A stretch of DNA of 11,292 nucleotides. Origin: Halodesulfurarchaeum sp. Its GTDB lineage: Archaea; Halobacteriota; Halobacteria; Halobacteriales; Halobacteriaceae. Position 1 is the first letter of the stretch; the number at the start of each line of letters is the position of its first letter. Positions 1-6,116 of this stretch are shown piece after piece. Made by a program: the position numbers and the translations under genes. The notes beneath the pieces are model-generated. The model made no database searches, had not been told where the DNA came from, and saw only the letters and a list, made by a program, of their open reading frames with translations. Location of the stretch: positions 1 to 11,292 of the forward strand of contig JAGXLJ010000009.1 in assembly GCA_018334775.1 (NCBI GenBank), read 5' to 3'.

Positions 1-585
1 AGAGGGAACATTGGCCACCGCAATCGCGGTCCCAGCGACCTCGAAAAGGGCCACATCGTTGGGTGAGTCACCGATCGCAAGTGTATGCTTCTGATCGATG
101 TCGAGGTGGGCAGCGAGTGACTCGAAAGCCGCTCCTTTACTTACATCGGGAGATTTGACGTGGTAGGCGTATTCGGAATCGACAACTTCGAGGCCGTTCT
201 CCGCAGCGATCTCGGCGAGGGGCTCGAGGGGTTGATCGCGGTGGACGACAACCTCCGTTTCGCGCCATCGATTGGCGAGATCGGGGTCACCGAACCCGGT
301 TTCATGACCGGCGTGTTCGTATTGGTCAACGACGCGGTCAGCGGCCGCACGGTCACCGTGGACCTGAATCGTGTCTTCTGTAACCGCCACGCCACCGTTT
401 TCCGCAATGACGAGTGGATCAACGCCAGAAAATTGTGCCAATGCGACGGGATAGGGGAGTGCCTTTCCGGTCGCAATCACTACTGGGGCTGGCCACGATC
501 CAAGTGCGTCGATGGTTCGTGGATCGATTGACCGATCAGGTCTGCTCAGGGTTCCGTCGATATCGACGGCGAGTGGTGTGGCCAT
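1..585 (-). CDS. pgp: Phosphoglycolate phosphatase, archaeal HAD type (partial, cut by window edge)
   Basis: HAD-superfamily phosphatase of the archaeal phosphoglycolate phosphatase type, a cytoplasmic Mg-dependent enzyme that hydrolyses 2-phosphoglycolate to glycolate. 195 residues are visible and the C-terminus lies beyond base 1; the family is about 220-230 residues, so some 30 are missing. Visible motifs: HAD motif I DIDGT with Asp8 (nucleophile) and Asp10; motif II around Thr39 in IATGK; ENGG at 62-65; the motif III lysine in SKG (Lys150); motif IV GDSPND at 172-177 with Asp173 and Asp177. The insert between motifs II and III is the C2-type cap of Cof-like enzymes. The ATG at 585 puts motif I at residue 8, as usual, and follows an AAGGA ribosome-binding match (minus strand, 590-594) by four bases. 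It lies 43 bases after the ketopantoate reductase stop on the same strand, so the two may be cotranscribed. Family certain; exact substrate inferred from the archaeal subfamily. Confidence 0.88.
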   Translation of the reverse strand, partial: MATPLAVDIDGTLSRPDRSIDPRTIDALGSWPAPVVIATGKALPYPVALAQFSGVDPLVIAENGGVAVTEDTIQVHGDRAAADRVVDQYEHAGHETGFGDPDLANRWRETEVVVHRDQPLEPLAEIAAENGLEVVDSEYAYHVKSPDVSKGAAFESLAAHLDIDQKHTLAIGDSPNDVALFEVAGTAIAVANVPS

Positions 586-628
586 GGAGTCCTTACATCC
601 GCGATCCATTTGACGGGTTCGCTCCGTC

Positions 629-1537
629 CTAGCGATTGCGACTCTCGCTTGCAAGGTGAATTGCGGCGGTAATCGTTCGATTCACGGGGACTGGAATATC
701 ATGGGTTACCCCACGTTCAACCAGTGCGCCGTTCAGCGCATCGATTTCTGTTTGGCCTCCTGCTTCGAGATCTCGAAGCATAGACGAACGATTGTCGGCA
801 GTTGCCCCAACAACGGTGATAGCGCGTTCGACTGCGTTTTCGATTGGATAGCCTTCGGCCTCGGCCACGAGTTTTGCTTCTGCAATACTGGATCTGAGGA
901 GTTGGTGGCCTGGCCCCGTCTGCAAGGCTCCGTTTGGGACAGTTCCAAGCGCGGTTATCGGATTGATAGCAGCATTGATGAGAACTTTCTCCCAGATGGC
1001 GTGACGAATCTCAGTTTCGACCGTGGTCTGAAACCCTGCCGTCTCGAGCGCTGATTTGATCTGGTCGAGAAACTCGGTGTTTGGCCCCCAAGGCTTCCCG
1101 ATATGGGTTCGGCCCAGGTTTCCGATACGAACGCACCCGGGTTCTGGAACGAAGGCACCCATTGTCGTCGTTCCACCAATCACTTGGTCGGGGCCAACGT
1201 TCTCACGGATTTGTTCGATATTCCCCAACCCGTTTTGCACCGTGAGAATGGGTGTGTCACCGAGATATGGTTTGATATCCCCTAGTGCGGCTTCCGTGTC
1301 GTAACTTTTCACTGCGAGGATGACCAGATCTACATCCGAGACAGCCTGATAATCGGTCGTTACGGATACTGCTCGCTCGCTGCTCGATTCTCCGGGCTCC
1401 ACTACTGTCATTGGATTCTCCGACACAGTTTGGAGATGCCGTGTATGGTGACCGATCAGTGTGATGGATTCGGATCGAGATAGCCGGGCCCCAAGAGCGG
1501 AGCCGATTGCACCGGCACCGAGGACCGCAATATGCAT
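629..1537 (-). CDS. panE: 2-dehydropantoate 2-reductase (ketopantoate reductase)
   Basis: Reduces 2-dehydropantoate to pantoate with NAD(P)H in coenzyme A biosynthesis. In archaea pantoate then goes to pantoate kinase and phosphopantothenate synthetase. The 302-residue protein has the usual ApbA/PanE length. The Rossmann loop GAGAIGS is at 7-13 and a conserved lysine in AVKSYD at 77. The C-terminal helical domain carries WEKVLINAAINPITAL, giving catalytic Lys184 plus Asn188 and Asn192, and TEID with Glu264. These match the E. coli Lys176/Asn180/Asn184/Glu256 set with a constant offset of eight. The ATG at 1537 is chosen because it begins the first beta strand (MHIAVLGAG); an upstream in-frame ATG at 1666 would add 43 residues without family character and would cross the divergent promoter. 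A TATA-like box 28 bases upstream implies leaderless translation. Assignment is strong, although some haloarchaeal paralogues act on other ketoacids. Confidence 0.92.
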   Translation of the reverse strand: MHIAVLGAGAIGSALGARLSRSESITLIGHHTRHLQTVSENPMTVVEPGESSSERAVSVTTDYQAVSDVDLVILAVKSYDTEAALGDIKPYLGDTPILTVQNGLGNIEQIRENVGPDQVIGGTTTMGAFVPEPGCVRIGNLGRTHIGKPWGPNTEFLDQIKSALETAGFQTTVETEIRHAIWEKVLINAAINPITALGTVPNGALQTGPGHQLLRSSIAEAKLVAEAEGYPIENAVERAITVVGATADNRSSMLRDLEAGGQTEIDALNGALVERGVTHDIPVPVNRTITAAIHLASESRNR

Positions 1538-1561
1538 ACAGTAGTTTACTCTTGCCGTCCT

Positions 1562-1568
1562 CAAAATC
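1562..1568 (-). promoter_or_regulatory. TATA-like box of the ketopantoate reductase gene
   Basis: On the minus strand the bases read GATTTTG, centred about 28 bases before the ATG at 1537. That is the distance expected for a leaderless haloarchaeal transcript. It is about 20 bases from the box of the divergent gene. Confidence 0.5.
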
Positions 1569-1583
1569 ATGCCGGGCGGGGAA

Positions 1584-1590
1584 GCTTTTT
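1584..1590 (+). promoter_or_regulatory. TATA-like box of the surface-protein gene
   Basis: GCTTTTT is centred about 27 bases before the ATG at 1615, consistent with transcription starting at or next to the start codon. There is no Shine-Dalgarno match between the box and the ATG. Confidence 0.5.
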
Positions 1591-1614
1591 CGTCCCGAAA
1601 CCTAACTAGGTCCC

Positions 1615-2514
1615 ATGGGTCGATCTCGGGGTCAGATAATCCTGGTGGCAGCGTTCGCACTGGCACTGATTTTCGTTTCGCTGGCCCTGATTCTAAACAC
1701 AGCCATTTTTACGGAAAACCTCGCGACACGGGAGACGGCTGATGGCCATGACGCACTTGACCTCCAACAAGCAGTCGCTGAAACGGGAGACGTACTTCTC
1801 CGAAAAACGAATCGGGGTGGGGGGACGAAAACCGAACTCACCGAGACCTATCGAGACCGGATCGAGAATTACAGCGATATAGAAAACGTCCATGCCGTGG
1901 CAAGAGGCTCGATTCGGGATATCTTCGTTCGTCAAACCCATAATGGAACGTACATAAATCAATCGAACAACGGCACGTTAGAAGATGACGATGGGAACAG
2001 TACGTGGCAAGTGACTGCTGACACGACTGACGTCCGTGCGATGACTTTCAATATGAGTGCCGCTGAGTCAGGGACACCGTTCGAACTTAATGCCACGAAC
2101 GGGTCGAGTACATGGACTCTTTCGGTCAATGAATCCAGTGATACATTCTTTGTTACTTTGAATGACTTTTCGGGCAATTCGGTGGAGGAAAATTTCACGG
2201 AAGATACCCTCGAAATCCAACCAACTAATGGATCGATTGACGGAGAGCGCTGGCCGGAATTGCAGTTTCAGGACGCCTTCGAGGGCCCCTTTGAGATGTG
2301 GATTTCAAACGGGTCAAATGCCAGTGGAACCTATCAAATGACCGTTGACACCCCAGAAGACGATATTGATAATGATGGCTATGATCAATCAAATGACCCA
2401 CACAAAACCGATGCAATCTACAATGCCACCCTCGGACTCGAACTCTTTCGGGAAGACCTGGAATATCGAGCAAATGTGACTATCGAACCGGAGGGACCGG
2501 ACCCACGTCAGTAA
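1615..2514 (+). CDS. Membrane-anchored, sequon-rich extracellular protein (pilin-like N-terminus), function unknown
   Basis: A 299-residue protein I cannot assign to a named family with confidence. It starts with a short basic stretch (MGRSRGQ), then one hydrophobic helix at about 8-28, then a large hydrophilic acidic domain. This resembles the many haloarchaeal RGQ-type proteins with pilin- or TadG-like N-termini, and predicts an anchored protein with its bulk outside the cell. I count 15 N-X-S/T sequons, all after the helix (Asn85, 110, 115, 119, 128, 146, 159, 162, 172, 193, 205, 232, 235, 270, 287). At 250-261 an acidic loop D-x-D-x-D-G-x-D-x-x-x-D resembles the calcium-binding loops of thrombospondin type 3 or dockerin-like repeats. 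The ATG at 1615 gives the shortest basic N-terminus before the helix. It is divergent from panE and convergent with rtcA (31-base gap), so it looks like a single-gene unit. A pilin or secretion role is inference only. Confidence 0.8.
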   Translation: MGRSRGQIILVAAFALALIFVSLALILNTAIFTENLATRETADGHDALDLQQAVAETGDVLLRKTNRGGGTKTELTETYRDRIENYSDIENVHAVARGSIRDIFVRQTHNGTYINQSNNGTLEDDDGNSTWQVTADTTDVRAMTFNMSAAESGTPFELNATNGSSTWTLSVNESSDTFFVTLNDFSGNSVEENFTEDTLEIQPTNGSIDGERWPELQFQDAFEGPFEMWISNGSNASGTYQMTVDTPEDDIDNDGYDQSNDPHKTDAIYNATLGLELFREDLEYRANVTIEPEGPDPRQ

Positions 2515-2545
2515 TCCGGTTGTTCGGACCGGTACCAGGTGGGCA

Positions 2546-3565
2546 TTAGGTCCGTCTCGCACTGGAAAGTCGAACTCGATCTGGTTCGTATGTAACCTCG
2601 ACTGAATAGTCAAATTCGTTCAGCAATGACAGACACGATTCGATATGCTCTGTCATTCGCGGACTCGTTACTTCCCCACCCTGAAGTGCCAGGAATGGTA
2701 GTAGCTGGTCGGCGAGATGTGACTCGATTGCGGCGGGACTCGATTGGAACGCCAGGAACGAATCTGCGGCCGACTCACCAACCTCCTCTGCCGGCCATCC
2801 TGGTTCTCCAAGGGCGGAAAACCCGGCTCTGGAATGCTCGAATTTGGCGACGAGGAGAATAGTGGTTCCAGTCGACCGTGTTTTGACCACTGAGGTTTCT
2901 TCGCTAATCGGAACGTCCACAGTTTTTTCCAGTGTTTTTGTTACACCGTCGACTTGCCGAGTAGCAACGTCTGCATCGGCTAAATCAGCAGAGGCAACCG
3001 AGTAGATCTCGATGTCTTCGAGAGCCCCCCGTTCTGCACAATTAATCGGCCCGATTTCGGATGGCTTGATCGTGAGTGTTGCTGATCCACCGCCAGTTGG
3101 GAAGAAGCCTCGCTCAACAGATTCGAGTGTTACCGCGAGTCCGAACTGACGGAGAACGGGAAGTTTCACGTGCCGAAGGTAATCAATCGGTGGCGACCAT
3201 TTGACGTCAGTCCCGCCAGTCACCTGCACCGAGATCGTTTCTGTCGTTCGAATCGCCAACGGAAGTACCGCATCGAAGAGCAGGGAGATGCTTCCCGCGG
3301 TCTTCATATCGATAGCCAGGTTTCCACCCAACTCCTCGCCGGGTTCGAACGTTACTGTCTCCGACCCGACTGATACACCATCTGACTCTGCATTTGAGAG
3401 TGCTGCAACAGACTCGACGGCTCCAACATGCTGGGCACGCAACCCTGGGGTGTCTCTCTCACCTCGTACGTTCTGTATCTTGATTGGGCTGTCTTCGAGA
3501 GCAGCCAACGCCACTCCGAGACGAAGCACTTGGCCACCACCAGTTGCTCCGTCGATCTGTTTCAT
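2546..3565 (-). CDS. rtcA: RNA 3'-terminal phosphate cyclase
   Basis: Converts an RNA 3'-phosphate to a 2',3'-cyclic phosphate using ATP through a covalent enzyme-AMP intermediate; roles in RNA repair or end processing are likely, and it acts in the cytoplasm. The 339-residue length is normal. Visible family motifs: GATGGGQVLR at 6-15, the segment RGERDTPGLRAQH at 34-46, the signature RGFFPTGGGS at 152-161, and HLADQLLPFLAL at 283-294. His307 in TEH matches in position the adenylylated histidine of E. coli RtcA (His309). From memory, the PROSITE signature ends in L, I or V after the glycines plus one residue; here that place is alanine (162). The ATG at 3565 is chosen because it directly precedes the conserved N-terminus and lies 29 bases from a good TATA box; the in-frame ATG at 3637 would add 24 unrelated residues. 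No RtcB ligase or RtcR-like regulator is next to it. Confidence 0.93.
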   Translation of the reverse strand: MKQIDGATGGGQVLRLGVALAALEDSPIKIQNVRGERDTPGLRAQHVGAVESVAALSNAESDGVSVGSETVTFEPGEELGGNLAIDMKTAGSISLLFDAVLPLAIRTTETISVQVTGGTDVKWSPPIDYLRHVKLPVLRQFGLAVTLESVERGFFPTGGGSATLTIKPSEIGPINCAERGALEDIEIYSVASADLADADVATRQVDGVTKTLEKTVDVPISEETSVVKTRSTGTTILLVAKFEHSRAGFSALGEPGWPAEEVGESAADSFLAFQSSPAAIESHLADQLLPFLALQGGEVTSPRMTEHIESCLSLLNEFDYSVEVTYEPDRVRLSSARRT

Positions 3566-3589
3566 ACGAAATCGTTGCTCCCAAATGGG

Positions 3590-3598
3590 TTTAAATTT
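3590..3598 (-). promoter_or_regulatory. TATA box of rtcA
   Basis: The minus strand reads AAATTTAAA, centred about 29 bases before the rtcA ATG, fitting a leaderless start. It is the strongest TATA-like match in the window. Because it is nearly symmetrical it could also drive the divergent DUF1684 gene, with a leader of roughly 45 bases. Confidence 0.6.
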
Positions 3599-3668
3599 CG
3601 GACTGATATGGCGTTGAACGGGGCGCTTCCAACCCAAATCGTTACCCGGTGCAAGGCGAAGAGTCGGT

Positions 3669-4223
3669 ATGAACCCTGACGAACCTGAGGAATGGAAGGC
3701 AGAGATCCAAAGTCATCGGGAACAAAAGATCGAAACGTTCCAATCCCAGACCGATTCGCCTTTGAGCGAGTCAGCTCGAAACTCCTTTTCCGAGATCGAT
3801 TTCTTTCCAATTGACGCGTCGTTTCGACTAGGGGGGCGACTTGAACTGTTCGCTGAGCCAACGAACGCAACATTAGAAGCAACACAGGGGCCACCGATAT
3901 CATTCGAACAGGTCGGCCAAGTCGGCGTCGAACTTGCCGGTGAGCTTTCAGTCCTCTCTGTCTACCGGGCCCCTGGAGTGGACGCCCTTTTGCTGCCGTT
4001 TCGGGACCCGACTAACGGCTCCTCGACATGGGCACACGGCCGGTATTTGAATATCCCTGCACCCGACCCGAAAGCGACAGATAAGTCAACACCAGTCGAC
4101 ACGGTTGTTGATTTCAATGTGGCCTACCATCCGCTCTGTGTCTACGACGATACGGTGCGGAGTGCCAAAGCGCCGACTGACAACGAGTTTGATGTTCCTA
4201 TTCAAGCCGGAGAACGGCTATAG
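3669..4223 (+). CDS. DUF1684 family protein, function unknown
   Basis: A 184-residue soluble protein that I recognise as DUF1684 by its C-terminal motifs. FRDPTNGSSTWAHGRYL (111-127) matches the family's F-x-D-x-T-x-G-x-x-T-Y-x-x-G-R-Y-L. DFNVAYHPLCVY (148-159) matches DFN-x-AYNP-x-C-x-Y, and AGE (180-182) closes the domain. The N-terminal HREQK at 16-20 and the FFPID region at 45-49 also fit. The usual CPLPP segment after the cysteine is degenerate here (SAKAPTDNEF), so one conserved cysteine is missing. No signal peptide or membrane helix is seen. No biochemical role is established for the family to my knowledge. There is no clear dedicated TATA box; AGGCG at 3654-3658 is only a weak ribosome-binding match. 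It is divergent from rtcA and convergent with tfb (58-base gap). Confidence 0.83.
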   Translation: MNPDEPEEWKAEIQSHREQKIETFQSQTDSPLSESARNSFSEIDFFPIDASFRLGGRLELFAEPTNATLEATQGPPISFEQVGQVGVELAGELSVLSVYRAPGVDALLLPFRDPTNGSSTWAHGRYLNIPAPDPKATDKSTPVDTVVDFNVAYHPLCVYDDTVRSAKAPTDNEFDVPIQAGERL

Positions 4224-4281
4224 GCTGAAGGAAGACTCATTCACGCAGAAGTAGGAGCAAGACTTCAGTCCGATGGCCGAT

Positions 4282-5277
4282 TTAGGCGGGGACGTCCGCA
4301 GCTTCGAGCAGTTCCTGGTAGCGGTTTCGGATCGTTACCTCAGAGACGTTCGTGACGTCACTCACTTCGCTCTGGGTGACTCGTCGGTTTGTGAGTAGCG
4401 AGGCCGCATAGATCGCCGCTGCGGCCAAGCCAACGGGACTTTTCCCGCTGGTGACGCCTTTCTCTTGGGCCGTCGAGAGCAACTGCCGGGCCCGTCGCTC
4501 GACTTCCTCAGCGAGATCAAGTTCCGAAGCGAACCGGGGCACGTAACTCGCCGGATCAGCCGGCTGAACTTCGAGGCTTAACTCTCGGACGATGTAGCGA
4601 TAAGTTCGCTTGAACTCCATCTCGTCGATCCGGCTTACGTTTGCCATTTCGTCGAGACTCCGAGGCGTCGTCATCTGCCGGGCTGCTGCATACAATGCCG
4701 CCGTTGCGACACCTTCAATCGAGCGACCCGGAAGGAGATCCTCCTCGAGAGCCCGTCGGTAGATGACGGAGGACGTTTCCCGGACTTCCTGTGGGAGCCC
4801 AAGCGCCGAACTCATTCGTTCGATTTCGCCGAGGGCCTGTTTGAGGTTCCGCTCTTTGGAATTCCGAGTCCGGAATCGCTCGTTCCAGGTCCGCAATCGC
4901 TGCATCTTCTGGCGCTGTCGGGACGAAAGCGCTCGTCCATAGGCGTCTTTATCCTGCCAGCCGATGTTCGTGGACAGCCCCTTGTCATGCATCATGTTCG
5001 TCGTCGGCGCGCCCACGCGGGACTTTTCGTCCTTCTCGGCCGCGTCGAAGGCTCGCCATTCAGGGCCCCGGTCGATTTCGTCTTCTTCGACGACCAGGCC
5101 ACACTCCGAACAAACAGTCTCGCCTCGTTCTTCGTCTGTGTCGACACGACCGCCACATTCTGGACAGACGTCCTCGGAAACTACCTCATCCTCTTCGTCT
5201 TCAGTTTCTTCTACTGACTGCTCTCCGCCGGTCCGCTGGCGCTCACCGCCATAGGTTCGAATTTTAGCGTCACTCAT
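4282..5277 (-). CDS. tfb: Transcription initiation factor B (TFB, archaeal TFIIB)
   Basis: General transcription factor that binds the TBP-TATA complex and the BRE, and recruits RNA polymerase. All parts are visible in the 331 residues. An acidic tail (about 22-36) precedes a zinc ribbon with Cys38, Cys41, Cys56 and Cys59. The B-reader/linker region runs from about 72 to 112 (GPEWRAF and SRVGAPTTNMMHDKGLSTNIGW). Two cyclin-like repeats follow at roughly 125-230 and 235-325, with the repeat-2 helix-turn-helix near 300-322 (TQSEVSDVTNVSEVTIRNRY). Haloarchaea usually carry several TFB paralogues, so this is one of a set and its number cannot be assigned from sequence alone. The ATG at 5277 gives a normal N-terminus. 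A stem-loop lies about 14 bases upstream and a long AT-rich region beyond it, suggesting control at the leader or promoter. Downstream it converges on the DUF1684 gene. Confidence 0.97.
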   Translation of the reverse strand: MSDAKIRTYGGERQRTGGEQSVEETEDEEDEVVSEDVCPECGGRVDTDEERGETVCSECGLVVEEDEIDRGPEWRAFDAAEKDEKSRVGAPTTNMMHDKGLSTNIGWQDKDAYGRALSSRQRQKMQRLRTWNERFRTRNSKERNLKQALGEIERMSSALGLPQEVRETSSVIYRRALEEDLLPGRSIEGVATAALYAAARQMTTPRSLDEMANVSRIDEMEFKRTYRYIVRELSLEVQPADPASYVPRFASELDLAEEVERRARQLLSTAQEKGVTSGKSPVGLAAAAIYAASLLTNRRVTQSEVSDVTNVSEVTIRNRYQELLEAADVPA

Positions 5278-5290
5278 TGTGGAGGGAATG

Positions 5291-5317
5291 GGGGAGACTG
5301 GTGTACCCAGACTCCCC
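5291..5317 (-). promoter_or_regulatory. Stem-loop in the predicted tfb leader
   Basis: Read on the plus strand, GGGGAG (5291-5296) pairs with CTCCCC (5312-5317) and CTGG (5298-5301) with CCAG (5307-5310). One A/A mismatch separates the two helices and the loop is TGTAC. In the tfb transcript this is a 10-bp hairpin ending about 13 bases before the ATG. If transcription starts near 5327, about 27 bases after the TATA-like box, the whole hairpin lies in the 5' leader. It has no U-tract, so an intrinsic terminator is unlikely. Function is inferred. Confidence 0.5.
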
Positions 5318-5351
5318 TGGGTTCCTTACTCTCAGATAGTACCGAAACTAA

Positions 5352-5357
5352 CTTAAG
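5352..5357 (-). promoter_or_regulatory. Candidate TATA-like box of tfb
   Basis: The minus strand around CTTAAG (CCTTAAGTTAG) is the nearest AT-rich box upstream of tfb and would place the transcript start near 5327, giving a leader of about 50 bases. Other AT-rich stretches further up (around 5443-5450 and 5470-5480) are alternatives. Confidence 0.35.
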
Positions 5358-5595
5358 GCTTTCGGGAAAATCCGTCATGATTTTACACACGTTTTCTTAC
5401 CCTCACGGCCTCAAACCTGCATATTTCGCCGCTTTTGGACGGCCTAAAATTTGTGCGTAGGTTTACCAAACTAAATTATAGGCCTTGTAAATCCATCGGT
5501 GATAATCGGGTGCTATCTCGTGTTTATGTTCTCTGGAACGTTTCGAAATTCGGGTCGGCTATTTGCCATTCATCGATAGTTTTGCTGACCGTCCC

Positions 5596-6024
5596 TTACG
5601 AATCGAGGTTCTTTGCAATACCGGCAAGCGAGTCGCTGGGCTTTCCACCCGTATAGACGGCCGATTCTCCGGGGCCCCGAAGACCATATTTGAAACCAGG
5701 TTCGACGATATCGACCGAAACTGACCGACCGAAACTGAGTTCTCGATGTTCTACCCATTCAGCCAGGGCATTTTCAGCCCCATGTGGATTTCGGGCTAAC
5801 CGGGGCGACGAATTGGCATGTCGAAAGACTGGTTTTCCATCCGGAGACTCTTCGATAGGAACTCGGTATTCGCTATCGTCTAGTACTACTCTTACGAGGT
5901 CGCCAGTTTCAACATCGAGTTCCTCGGCCACCCGGATTTCTGGCTGCGTAGTTCCACCGTGTCGGTGGAGCGTGGCCTTGAGAGTCTCGATTGTGGGATG
6001 GTCGTGAGTGACCCGCTCCGACAT
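5596..6024 (-). CDS. Haloarchaeal protein of unknown function (DUF7112-like)
   Basis: A 142-residue acidic soluble protein, recalled as a conserved haloarchaeal family (DUF7112, from memory). The N-terminal half, with E-I-R-V at 29-32, ELDVETGDLVRVVLD at 35-49 and YRVPI at 53-57, has the pattern of a small beta barrel of the AbrB or double-psi kind (strand, helix, GD turn, strands). A DNA- or ligand-binding role is possible but unproven. The C-terminal half has the conserved-looking FGRSVSVDIVEPGFKYGLR (98-116) and GPGESAVY (117-124). The ATG at 6024 is chosen because MSERV fits the family start and a TCAAAG box (CTTTGA on the minus strand, 6051-6056) lies about 29 bases upstream. The in-frame ATG at 6180 would add 52 residues overlapping the divergent gene. 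It is divergent from the cation transporter and upstream of tfb on the same strand, 318 bases away, so cotranscription with tfb is unlikely. Confidence 0.75.
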   Translation of the reverse strand: MSERVTHDHPTIETLKATLHRHGGTTQPEIRVAEELDVETGDLVRVVLDDSEYRVPIEESPDGKPVFRHANSSPRLARNPHGAENALAEWVEHRELSFGRSVSVDIVEPGFKYGLRGPGESAVYTGGKPSDSLAGIAKNLDS

Positions 6025-6116
6025 GGACCAGAATATGACGGTCGGGCCGGTCAAAGTGTCGGTTCTCTGGTCTCGTGTCACAACGGTCATGTCCGCGGCC
6101 CACATACAGATGGACG

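Larger units (their letters stand above)
5278..5595. other. AT-rich intergenic region between tfb and the upstream unknown gene
   Basis: This 318-base region holds no gene I can support. Its tfb-proximal end carries the leader stem-loop and a TATA-like box. From about 5335 to 5595 it is clearly richer in A and T than the flanking genes, with several TATA-like runs (near 5380, 5445 and 5475) and three copies of GGCCT at about 5407, 5440 and 5481. A plus-strand open frame at 5435-5656 looks accidental: it runs into the 3' end of the opposite gene and shows no protein-like composition. No tRNA, box C/D pair or terminator-like T-tract was found. It most likely acts as an extended control region for tfb. 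Confidence 0.5.

Noticed and set aside
160..531. Plus-strand 123-codon open frame opposite phosphoglycolate phosphatase
   Set aside because: Antisense shadow of a gene with all HAD motifs; its translation shows no family character.
1538..1666. Upstream start for ketopantoate reductase
   Set aside because: Would add 43 residues ahead of the Rossmann strand and would cover the divergent promoter and the start of the next gene.
2516..2532. CCGGT/ACCGG inverted repeat between two convergent genes as a terminator
   Set aside because: Only five pairs, seven-base loop, no T-tract; easily chance.
4225..4268. CTGAAG/CTTCAG inverted repeat in the DUF1684-tfb convergent gap
   Set aside because: Six-base arms 32 bases apart without a T-tract; not enough for a terminator call.
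4964..5254. Plus-strand Ser-rich open frame opposite the TFB N-terminus
   Set aside because: Low-complexity antisense of the acidic, Glu/Asp-rich TFB tail and zinc ribbon.
5435..5656. Plus-strand 73-codon open frame in the tfb upstream region
   Set aside because: Ends inside the opposite-strand gene, no ribosome-binding match, no recognisable protein pattern.
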